12,908 nt of DNA from Frankiales bacterium. GTDB lineage: Bacteria > Actinomycetota > Actinomycetes > Mycobacteriales > SCTD01. This document shows positions 6,855-12,783 of this stretch, piece by piece. The stretch lies in assembly GCA_025965495.1 (NCBI GenBank), contig JAOPWW010000331.1, positions 1-12,908 of the forward strand, in the 5' to 3' direction. Every line of letters starts with the position of its first letter. Position 1 is the first letter of the stretch. The notes beneath the pieces were generated by a model, which saw only the letters and a program-made list of their open reading frames with translations, was not told where the DNA came from and ran no database searches. The position numbers and the translations under genes were made by a program.

Positions 6855-7337
6855 TCAGGAGACACGGCAGATGCGGTACTCGATGGCGCCCGGGACGATG
6901 CGCCCCTCGGCGACGAACAGGGACTGGTTGAGCCAGGCGTAGCGCTCGTCGCCCGTCTCGAACTGCGGGGCCACGCGGAAGTACTGGTCGGTCCACTCGG
7001 TGCCGCCGCCGGTGGCGAGGGCGGTGCCGACGGCCTCGTTCATCGAGATGAGACCGGTGTAGTGCACGTAGACGGCGGCGCCGTCGTCGGTCTGCAGGGT
7101 GCCGCGGACGTCGATGCGGCCGAAGCCGTCCGGGCCCACGAGCAGGTAGTCGGCGCCGCCGGGGACGACGTCGGCGGAGATCCGCTCGCCCTCGACGCGA
7201 CCGCCCGTGAAGCCGAAGACCATGCGGGTGCCGAACGGACCGGGCCCGACGGGGACGGGGGCGGCGAGGTCGTACCGGGCGGTCATCTCGACGGTGGTGC
7301 TCAGGCCCGTGCTCGGGCTGGTGCTCGTGGCGGTCAT
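6855..7337 (-). CDS. DUF3237 family protein
   Basis: A 160-residue protein recognised as DUF3237 by the ordered motifs GGRVEGERISADVVPGGADY (45-64), GRIDVRGTLQTDDGAAVYVHY (73-93) and FETGDERYAWLNQSLFVAEG (126-145). The first 18 residues are Ser/Thr-rich and likely unstructured; there is no signal peptide or membrane segment. The family forms a small beta-barrel-like domain and has no firmly assigned biochemical role known to me. It is often seen beside monooxygenases and SnoaL-like proteins in degradation or secondary-metabolism clusters, and here it lies exactly between the two. The ATG at 7337 has AGGAG a few bases upstream. It follows the SnoaL-like gene by 31 bases and precedes the flavoprotein by 22, so the three are probably co-transcribed. 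A role in binding or rearranging the flavoprotein's substrate or product is inference only. Confidence 0.85.
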   Translation of the reverse strand: MTATSTSPSTGLSTTVEMTARYDLAAPVPVGPGPFGTRMVFGFTGGRVEGERISADVVPGGADYLLVGPDGFGRIDVRGTLQTDDGAAVYVHYTGLISMNEAVGTALATGGGTEWTDQYFRVAPQFETGDERYAWLNQSLFVAEGRIVPGAIEYRICRVS

Positions 7338-7368
7338 CGGTCGGTCTCCTGGGGGGTCGGGGTGAGGG

Positions 7369-7803
7369 TCACGCGAGGCCGATCGCCTTGAGGAGCGTGA
7401 GGGTGTCGTAGTAGGCGTGCACGGACAGGGCGCGCCCCTCGGCGTCGACCTCCCAGGTGTCGCTGCCGGCGACCCGGAAGGCGTTGCCGCTGACCGGGGC
7501 GCCTGGGGGGAACTCGCCGGTGTGGGTGCCGGTCATGACCCACTCAGCAGTCACCCGGTTGTTGGCGGCGTCGACGAGCGGCTCCCCGACGAGCTCGAAG
7601 GCGAGGTCGGGGAAGCCCTGCCAGGCCCCCTGGAAGAAGCCGGCTGCGCCCTCGTGCCCGGTGAACGGCTCCGGCAGGAGCGGGTCGACCCAGTGGACGT
7701 CGGGGGCGACGACCTCGAGGGCGGTGGCGACGTCGTGCTGGCCCCAGGCCGCGCAGTAGCGGGCGGGGTAGGCGGCGAGGACGTCGGCGGGCGTGGTGGT
7801 CAT
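7369..7803 (-). CDS. SnoaL-like (NTF2-fold) protein
   Basis: A 144-residue protein with the SnoaL-like/NTF2 cone fold pattern: an N-terminal helix pair (YPARYCAAWGQHDVATALEVV), then APDVHWVDPLLPEPFTGHEGAAGFFQGAW with the conserved D and GHEG turn, FPDLAFEL, a long strand VTAEWVMTGTHTGEF, and the C-terminal GRALSVHAYYDTLTLLKAIGL (123-143). SnoaL-type proteins include polyketide cyclases, epoxide hydrolases, ketosteroid-isomerase relatives and non-enzymatic binders, so the precise activity cannot be read off. Length is typical. The ATG at 7803 is preceded by GAGG with a 6-base spacer. It is the first gene of the SnoaL-DUF3237-flavoprotein unit, downstream of the two LuxR genes and a long hairpin. 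Joint action with the flavoprotein on a cyclic substrate is inferred from gene order. Confidence 0.85.
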   Translation of the reverse strand: MTTTPADVLAAYPARYCAAWGQHDVATALEVVAPDVHWVDPLLPEPFTGHEGAAGFFQGAWQGFPDLAFELVGEPLVDAANNRVTAEWVMTGTHTGEFPPGAPVSGNAFRVAGSDTWEVDAEGRALSVHAYYDTLTLLKAIGLA

Positions 7804-7853
7804 GGGAGGCCTCTGCGGTCTGGCCGCGGTGGTCGCGGCGGGTGAGCCACGTC

Positions 7854-7864
7854 ACTGTCACAGT
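7854..7864. promoter_or_regulatory. Palindrome ACTGTCACAGT upstream of the SnoaL-like gene
   Basis: ACTGT-C-ACAGT is an 11-base palindrome about 50 bases upstream of the SnoaL-like start, in the 121-base gap between that gene and the LuxR pair. Its position suits an operator for the downstream unit. A nearby LuxR protein is a natural candidate binder, but nothing in the sequence proves it. Confidence 0.3.
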
Positions 7865-7881
7865 CCCGGTCCACCTCCGCC

Positions 7882-7919
7882 TCCGTCCGAAGGGGGAGAT
7901 GTCTCCCCCCTCGGACGGA
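7882..7919 (-). terminator. Long inverted repeat after the second LuxR gene
   Basis: Two 18-base arms (7882-7899 and 7902-7919) are separated by two bases and complementary except for one position (7891 against 7910). On the minus-strand transcript that position is a G-U wobble, so the RNA helix would be continuous apart from a 4-base loop after opening the innermost pair. It begins five bases after the LuxR stop codon. No U tract follows, so it is a U-less terminator or RNA-stability structure. As DNA it could equally be a large operator for the SnoaL unit. Confidence 0.65.
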
Positions 7920-7924
7920 ACCGG

Positions 7925-8818
7925 TCAGCCCCGGTAGGCCCGGCTGCTCCCGTCTGCGACGTACCGGGCCACGGCCTCTGCCCGGTTGAGGGCGCCGGCC
8001 GCGCGCAGCACGGCGCTCACGTGGCTCTTCACCGTTGCGACGCCCACCACGAGCCGCTCGGCGATCTCGGCGTTGCTGAGGCCCCGGGCGAGCAGCTCGA
8101 GGGTCTCCCGCTGCCGCACGGTGAGGGCGGCCGCCCACGACGACGTCCCCTCGCGCACCACGGAGGCGGCTCCGTCGTCCGGGACCGGGAAGCCGCTCGC
8201 AGGTCCGTCGTCGCTGCGGAGCACGGAGTCGAGCGCCTCGCGCAGCGGTGCCAGCGCGCGCCCCTGGGCGCGGAGCCTCTCGCGGGCGGCCAGCGCGTCG
8301 AGCGCGACGCCGAGCGCGTCGGCGAAGCGCTGCACACCGCCGGCGTCGTCGCTGCCCTCGACCTCGAGCACCGTGCGGCCCGTACTGGTGGGCACCTGCG
8401 CGCGCAGGACCCCGCGCTCCGGCGTCAGTCCGTCGGCCTCGACCAGCCGTGCCCGCTCGGCGGCGAGGGCGGTCGCGGCCAGCGCTCCCGCACGGGTGCG
8501 GAGCTCCGCGCTCGACGTGCAGGACCAGAGCGCGTCCAGGCCTGCGTCCAGGGCCGCCCGCGCCCGGTCCTGCGCCTCGACGCGCAGGCGCCGCGCCCGC
8601 TCGTCGAGCCGCTCGGCCCGGAGCAAGAGGTCCAGGACGGCCCGCCGCTGGTCGCCCGTCGTCCCGACGGCGCCTCGGGCCAGCAGCACGACGAGGTCGC
8701 CGCAGCGACGCACCGCCTCGTCGGGCACCCGCGGCTCCCCGTCCGGCACCGTCCGGTCGAGCAGGGCGGCAGCACGGCCTTCGAGCTCGGTGACGGCAGC
8801 GGCCAGGCGGACGGTCAC
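7925..8818 (-). CDS. LuxR-family transcriptional regulator (second of tandem pair)
   Basis: A 297-residue protein with a C-terminal LuxR/FixJ helix-turn-helix (about 231-288): LTVRQRETLELLARGLSNAE, then IAERLVVGVATVKSHVSAVL and NRAEAVARY. The N-terminal 180 residues are Ala/Arg-rich and helical, with a central region (about 87-180) that may be a diverged GAF-like domain; no phospho-receiver domain is visible. The open frame continues far upstream inside the previous gene, but the credible start is GTG 8818, which overlaps the preceding stop by four bases (GTGA). No strong ribosome site is seen, so translation probably depends on coupling. It is the last gene of a four-gene unit and is followed by a long hairpin. 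Likely targets are the neighbouring catabolic operons, but this is inference. Confidence 0.87.
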   Translation of the reverse strand: MTVRLAAAVTELEGRAAALLDRTVPDGEPRVPDEAVRRCGDLVVLLARGAVGTTGDQRRAVLDLLLRAERLDERARRLRVEAQDRARAALDAGLDALWSCTSSAELRTRAGALAATALAAERARLVEADGLTPERGVLRAQVPTSTGRTVLEVEGSDDAGGVQRFADALGVALDALAARERLRAQGRALAPLREALDSVLRSDDGPASGFPVPDDGAASVVREGTSSWAAALTVRQRETLELLARGLSNAEIAERLVVGVATVKSHVSAVLRAAGALNRAEAVARYVADGSSRAYRG

Positions 8819-9975
8819 GGGAGGTCCTGCAGGGCCCGGTAGCGGGCGACCGCCGCCCCGCGACTGCTCACCTGGAGCTTGCGCCGGACCGAGCGCAGGT
8901 GCGACCGGACCGTCTCCTCCGACAGGGTGAGGCGCTCGGCGGCGCCGCGGTCGGTCGCGCCCTGCGCCACGAGGTCGAGGACCTCGCGCTCGCGGGCGGT
9001 CAGCCGCGTGCGGCTGTGCGCCGCGACCGCGTCCGACGTCGTGCGCTCGTCGTCCGGCCCCGCCTCCTCCGCGGGCGGCTCGCCCTCCTGGTCCAGCCCG
9101 AGGGTCAGGGCCACCCGCGCCCGGCCCATCGCCCGCTCCAGCTCCTGGGCACGGGTGTGCAGGCTCACCTGCGAGGCGGTCCGGTCGAACAGCCAGCCGA
9201 GACCGCCCGCGAAGGAGCCCACCGCGACCCGGTCGTCCTCGGTCATGACCAGGTCCTGCCCCACCCGGTCGACGTGGACGAAGCCCAGGGTCCGGTGACC
9301 GACGACGACCGGCGCCGCCGCGTAGCCCGGGCTCCCGGCCGCGACGATGATCGGCTTGAACGTGCGGCGGTCCTCGAGGGGGTTCACGAAGCGCAGGGCG
9401 GTCCGCCGCCGGACCATCTCGGTCTCCCCGAGCATGGTCACCAGCGGGATGGGGGCGGTGGACGAGACGAAGGTGCGGAAGGTGGCGGCCTTGGGGTCCA
9501 GGTCCTCGCGGGTGTGCACGACCAGCGGGACCCACCGGGCGTTGCGCACGGCGGAGACGAGCGACCGCGTGAACCCGCACGCCTCGCACACCGCCCGGAC
9601 CGCCTGCTCGACCAGCGTCCACGTGGTGGGGGCCTCCCGCAGCTCCTCGAGCGCCGACCGGATCCCGTCGCGCACCGCTGCCCGCACCTCGGCGTCGTGG
9701 GCGTCCACCGCTGCGAGCTCCTGCGCGAGGCGGGCGCGCGCGCGCAGGAGGTCGTCGTCGACGTCGCCTGCGACCAGGCACGTGCGGACCGCCACGAGGG
9801 CGTCGAGGAGCGCGGCGTCGCCGGTGCCCCCGAGCGTGCAGCGGTAGGAGGAGGCGCGCCGACGCAGCACGCCCGAGGCGGCCACCGCCTGGTCGACGGC
9901 GGCCACCACCTTCCCCGAGGTCAGCGGGCCGTTCGCCTCGTGTCGCCCGTACGCCGTGGTCGCGCCGTCGGTCAC
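8815..9975 (-). CDS. GAF-domain LuxR-family transcriptional regulator
   Basis: A 386-residue regulator. Residues about 115-265 look like a GAF sensory domain (TLVEQAVRAVCEACGFTRSL, then IVAAGSPGYAAAPVVVGHRT and GFVHVDR). An acidic linker (296-312) leads to a LuxR helix-turn-helix at 323-383 (LTAREREVLDLVAQGATDRG, then LSEETVRSHLRSVRRKL). GAF domains bind small ligands, so it may sense a pathway metabolite. The start is GTG 9975, overlapping the stop of the upstream gene as GTGA; upstream extensions of the frame run inside that gene and look like shadow coding. It overlaps the next LuxR gene by four bases, and both share the order of an N-terminal helical/GAF-like region then C-terminal HTH, suggesting they arose by duplication or act as a pair. 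Ligand and targets unknown. Confidence 0.88.
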   Translation of the reverse strand: MTDGATTAYGRHEANGPLTSGKVVAAVDQAVAASGVLRRRASSYRCTLGGTGDAALLDALVAVRTCLVAGDVDDDLLRARARLAQELAAVDAHDAEVRAAVRDGIRSALEELREAPTTWTLVEQAVRAVCEACGFTRSLVSAVRNARWVPLVVHTREDLDPKAATFRTFVSSTAPIPLVTMLGETEMVRRRTALRFVNPLEDRRTFKPIIVAAGSPGYAAAPVVVGHRTLGFVHVDRVGQDLVMTEDDRVAVGSFAGGLGWLFDRTASQVSLHTRAQELERAMGRARVALTLGLDQEGEPPAEEAGPDDERTTSDAVAAHSRTRLTAREREVLDLVAQGATDRGAAERLTLSEETVRSHLRSVRRKLQVSSRGAAVARYRALQDLP

Positions 9976-10880
9976 CGAGCGTTGCGCTCGAGGTACTCGG
10001 GCGGCCAGGCCATCTCGACGTAGCACTCCCCCGCGACGCCCTCGACGTCCGCCGGCCCGACCAGGTCGACCAGCGTCAGGAAGGGGCTGATCGGGTAGGC
10101 GAGCTCGGCCGTCACCGAGGTCATGGTGACCGTCGTCGTGCGGTCGGCGTCGTCGGTGAAGACGGCCGAGAGACGACGGTGGAACAGGTCGGGGTCGAGG
10201 TCGTAGTCGAACTCGGCGGACACGATCTCGGCCATCTGCCCGTCCCGGAACACGTAGCCGCGGACGACGCTGCGCCCGAACCCCTGCAGGTCCATGACGT
10301 GCACGGCGGACGTCTCGGACAGGAAGTTGAACCACTTGTAGTGCGACACGCACTCCCACTTGCGCGCGCCCCACGAGCGGTCGCGGTGGCAGACGGTGTC
10401 GATGACGTACTCCTTGCCGTCCACCCGGGCGACGCCCTTGGCCCGGCCGCTCTGCTCGAAGCGGTCGTCGGCGAACCAGTCGGGGAACACGCCCACGTGC
10501 GAGCTGTAGGCGTACGGCGGGTGGACGGCCTCGAACTCGAACTGCATCTCGAGCCGCTCGCCCTGGTAGTCGATGCGGCTGCGGAGCAGCGGGTCGTGCT
10601 GGGAGAACGACATCGGCCCGACCGTCCAGTCGTCGAACGTCATGGTGTCCGGCACCTCGACGCCGTCCACCCGCTCGAAGATCGGCGCAGACAGGCTCGG
10701 CCCGAAGGCGATGCCCGCGGCGCCGGCCTTCCCGAACGCGTCGACCCAGGTGTACGCGACCAGGCCGAGCCCGTCGGCCGACAGCGGGATGACCCAGACG
10801 GCGGAGTCGCGGGCGGCCTCGCGGGTCTGGTCGAGCGTCCTGCGGGCCTCGTGGGCGGCCTCGAGCGTCACGACCGGCAT
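9972..10880 (-). CDS. AttH/CrtC-like DUF7064/DUF7065-type protein
   Basis: A 302-residue soluble protein rich in beta strands and aromatic residues, resembling the AttH / hydroxyneurosporene synthase-like (DUF7065-DUF7064) proteins with two lipocalin-like barrels. Recognisable segments are MSFSQHDPLLRSRIDYQG (90-107), FEFEAVHPPYAYSSH (114-128), the hallmark CHRDRSWGARKW (164-175), the second barrel (about 183-260) and the C-terminal GECYVEMAWPPEYLERN (284-300). No signal peptide or membrane segment is seen. Proteins of this kind often sit in actinobacterial lipid, steroid or terpenoid catabolic loci and are thought to bind hydrophobic substrates, but I know of no proven reaction. The ATG at 10880 follows the kinase stop by one base (TGA-G-ATG), with GGAG at 10888-10891 as ribosome site. 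The family assignment is from memory of motifs. Confidence 0.72.
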   Translation of the reverse strand: MPVVTLEAAHEARRTLDQTREAARDSAVWVIPLSADGLGLVAYTWVDAFGKAGAAGIAFGPSLSAPIFERVDGVEVPDTMTFDDWTVGPMSFSQHDPLLRSRIDYQGERLEMQFEFEAVHPPYAYSSHVGVFPDWFADDRFEQSGRAKGVARVDGKEYVIDTVCHRDRSWGARKWECVSHYKWFNFLSETSAVHVMDLQGFGRSVVRGYVFRDGQMAEIVSAEFDYDLDPDLFHRRLSAVFTDDADRTTTVTMTSVTAELAYPISPFLTLVDLVGPADVEGVAGECYVEMAWPPEYLERNAR

Positions 10881-10881
10881 C

Positions 10882-11970
10882 TCAGCGCTCCGCCAGCGCC
10901 GTGAAGCTGTCGAGCTCGCGGGTCTGCGCCGCGGTCCGCTCGATCCAGATGCGCCACATCTCGTCGCCGCGGGGACTGCGCTTCACGGCGCCGAGACCGA
11001 AGACGCCGACCTGCAGGCCGTGGACCGCGAGCACCCGGTAGTCCTCCCAACACTGCTCGGCGGTGTAGCCGGTGACACCACCGGCGACCAGGCCGGCGTG
11101 GTAGCGGCCGACGAGGTCGCGCTCGGCCGCGCGACGGTCCGCAGGCACGAGGCTGGTGCCCAGGAAGTACGCGATGTCGATGACGCCGTTGCCGTAGCCG
11201 AGGCCCTGCCAGTCGAGCACCGCGATGGGGTGCTCGCCGCCGCGCACGTCGAACAGGACGTTGTCGGCCCGGAGGTCGCTGTGCCACAGGCACCGGGGCT
11301 CGCTGAACGCCGCCTTCCAGGCCTCGAGGTACGGCAGCAGCTTCGCGGCCTCGTCGAGGTCGGCCTGCGGGACGAGGTCCCCCGCGATCTCGGGGAAGGT
11401 CCGCAGCGTCTCGGGGAAGTTGTCCGTGACGTAGGCGAACGAGCCGACGGTGCCCTTGAGCCAGTCGACCTCGGCGAGCCGGGCGTCCTGCCAGGAGTCC
11501 GCGTGCAGCTTCGCCGCCTGCTCGACGACGAGCCCCGCCTCCTCGACCGTGCAGCCGACGTTCTGGTCGACCGTGCGCGCCGGGGTGAGGTCGGTCATGA
11601 GGAGCACGAACTCCGTCTCGTCCTCCGCGAGGCCGGCGTGCAGGGCCTTCGGCAGGGCGACGGTGGACGTCGGTGCGAGCTCCTCGTAGAAGCGGATCTC
11701 GTTGCGGTAGTAGCCGGACTGCTTCGCGAAGGCGCGGCTCGCCTCGTCCGCGGAGGGGAACTTGCCGACGATCGTCGCGGGTCCCGAGCCCGGTGTGTCG
11801 TAGGTGAGCGAGAACCGGTAGGAGTCGGCCAGCTGCCCGGTGCCGACGGGCTCGCACTCGAACGCCGTCACCGTGCCGCCGGACAGCGCACCCGAGGCGG
11901 TGAGCACCTGGGTCAGCCAGGCGGGGGTGATCTCGTCGAGCTGGACGACCGGAGCCAGTGTCTGCGTCAT
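10882..11970 (-). CDS. APH / ecdysteroid-kinase-like phosphotransferase
   Basis: A 362-residue protein-kinase-fold small-molecule phosphotransferase. Visible elements are GTGQLADSYRF (43-53, glycine-rich loop), VGKF with K70 (ATP lysine), E91 in YYRNEIRFYEEL, the hinge FVLLMTDL (121-128), the Brenner motif HSDLRADN (230-237, catalytic D232) and metal-binding D253 in AVLDWQG. The N-terminal EITPAWLTQVL and long C-terminal helical part resemble actinobacterial phosphotransferases grouped with ecdysteroid kinase-like and aminoglycoside phosphotransferase families. It is unlikely to be an antibiotic-resistance enzyme; phosphorylation of a hydroxylated pathway substrate is the inferred role. It is the first gene of a coupled four-gene unit with the DUF7064-type protein and two LuxR regulators. 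The ATG at 11970 lacks a ribosome site and lies inside a perfect palindrome, suggesting a leaderless mRNA under direct repression. Confidence 0.85.
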   Translation of the reverse strand: MTQTLAPVVQLDEITPAWLTQVLTASGALSGGTVTAFECEPVGTGQLADSYRFSLTYDTPGSGPATIVGKFPSADEASRAFAKQSGYYRNEIRFYEELAPTSTVALPKALHAGLAEDETEFVLLMTDLTPARTVDQNVGCTVEEAGLVVEQAAKLHADSWQDARLAEVDWLKGTVGSFAYVTDNFPETLRTFPEIAGDLVPQADLDEAAKLLPYLEAWKAAFSEPRCLWHSDLRADNVLFDVRGGEHPIAVLDWQGLGYGNGVIDIAYFLGTSLVPADRRAAERDLVGRYHAGLVAGGVTGYTAEQCWEDYRVLAVHGLQVGVFGLGAVKRSPRGDEMWRIWIERTAAQTRELDSFTALAER

Positions 11971-11981
11971 GGTCTGACCAT
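11969..11981. promoter_or_regulatory. Perfect palindrome over the kinase start codon (candidate operator)
   Basis: ATGGTC-T-GACCAT is a 13-base perfect palindrome whose left end contains the first two bases of the kinase start codon, read on the minus strand as TGGTCAGACCA followed by TG. The core GGTCAGACC is identical to the site at 3594-3602. It fits TnGTnnnACnA, the signature recalled for FadR-subfamily GntR regulators. On the minus strand TATGGT, a TANNNT -10 box, overlaps it and ends six bases before the ATG, compatible with transcription starting at the A of the start codon. Confidence 0.55.
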
Positions 11982-12022
11982 AACCACGACTGAGCGCATC
12001 TGGTGACCGTGCTCACACCTTT

Positions 12023-12044
12023 CTCGCGACCGTCACCTCGCGAG
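12023..12044 (-). terminator. Weak hairpin around the phosphatase stop codon
   Basis: Seven-base arms CTCGCGA (12023-12029) and TCGCGAG (12038-12044) flank an 8-base loop that contains the TGA stop of the phosphatase gene (12033-12035). On the minus strand it is followed by AAAGG rather than T residues. It may help end the phosphatase transcript before the kinase promoter, but arms this short are also expected by chance in GC-rich DNA. Confidence 0.25.
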
Positions 12045-12752
12045 CAGGGTCTCCTGCAGGACGTCGAGCTCTGCCGCCACGACCTCGTGGGCGAGCAGGT
12101 AGGCGCGGGCGCTCCCGTGCGTGACCCGCACGTGCGCGAGGACCCTGGCCATCGCCTCCGCGGGCGCGTCGAGGGCCACGGCCAGCACCTGCTCGCTCAT
12201 CCCGGCCTCCCGGGCACGGTCCGCGAGCCTCGCCAGGTCCGCCGTCGACAGCAGCGCGACGGTCAGCGTGTAGTCCGCCGTGACGGCGTCGTCGTCGACG
12301 CCGAGGGCGGACAGCAGCAGCGCCGCGACCAGCCCCGTGCGGTCCTTGCCGGCCGCGCAGTGCACGACGGCGGGCAGGGCGCCCGGCCGGCAGAAGGCCC
12401 GGACCGCCTCGCCGAGCCGGTCGCCGCACTCGTCGAGGGCGTGCACGTAGAGCGCACCCAGGTCCCGCAGCTCGACGTGGCCGAGCGGGCCGAAGACAGG
12501 GACGGGGACCACCACGACCTCCAGGCCCTCGACGTCGTCGGGGTGCTGCACGCGCTCGACGTCCTCACGCAGGTCCACGACGGTCCGCACCCCCAGCGCC
12601 TGCAGGGCGACACGCCCCTGCTCGCCGAGGTCGGCCAGGCTGTCGGCCCGGAACAGGACGTCGTCGCGCAGCCGGCCGGACGGTGTGGCGTGCCCGCCGA
12701 GCGGACGGAAGTTCGCGGTGCCGGGGACGTCGAGGCGTGCGGAGGAGGTCAC
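12033..12752 (-). CDS. Tyrosine-protein phosphatase-like protein (Y_phosphatase3 type)
   Basis: A 239-residue protein from the chosen start. It carries the family opening GTANFRPLGG (11-20), the strand VLFRADSLADLG, VRTVVDLRED and the cysteine-phosphatase loop HCAAGKDRTG (131-140), with C132 as nucleophile and R138 as phosphate-binding arginine (C-x5-R). This GKDRTG loop is typical of bacterial PTP3/MptpB-like phosphatases, which act on phosphotyrosine and in some cases phosphoinositides. No signal peptide is seen. Start choice: GTG 12752 gives the usual spacing before the NFRxLGG motif and has TACGGT seven bases upstream, suiting leaderless transcription. The alternative GTG 12782 (249 residues) lies one base after the upstream stop (TGA-G-GTG), like other junctions here, so a coupled start there is also plausible. 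Substrate unknown. Confidence 0.88.
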   Translation of the reverse strand: MTSSARLDVPGTANFRPLGGHATPSGRLRDDVLFRADSLADLGEQGRVALQALGVRTVVDLREDVERVQHPDDVEGLEVVVVPVPVFGPLGHVELRDLGALYVHALDECGDRLGEAVRAFCRPGALPAVVHCAAGKDRTGLVAALLLSALGVDDDAVTADYTLTVALLSTADLARLADRAREAGMSEQVLAVALDAPAEAMARVLAHVRVTHGSARAYLLAHEVVAAELDVLQETLLAR

Positions 12753-12765
12753 CGCGGGAACCGTA
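12753..12765 (-). promoter_or_regulatory. Candidate leaderless -10 element for the phosphatase gene
   Basis: On the minus strand TACGGT (TANNNT) is followed by seven bases and then GTG 12752, the spacing expected if transcription starts at the start codon. No convincing -35 hexamer is seen; CTGAGG about 16 bases upstream is a weak candidate. Coupling from the upstream gene is the competing explanation. Confidence 0.3.
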
Positions 12766-12783
12766 GACGGGTCTGCTCGCACC

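Noticed and set aside
8819..9781. N-terminal extension of the second LuxR frame to 618 residues
   Set aside because: The added part is Arg/Pro/Gly-rich shadow translation of the GAF-LuxR gene; GTG 8818 with a GTGA overlap is the sensible start.
9976..10374. Extension of the GAF-LuxR frame upstream to 519 residues
   Set aside because: The extra segment is antisense-like Arg-rich sequence lying within the well-supported DUF7064-type gene in another frame; GTG 9975 overlaps that gene's stop as in neighbouring junctions.
10882..11970. Antibiotic resistance gene (aminoglycoside phosphotransferase)
   Set aside because: The Brenner motif is shared by many small-molecule kinases; length, N-terminus and catabolic operon context favour a pathway kinase, and nothing suggests drug specificity.
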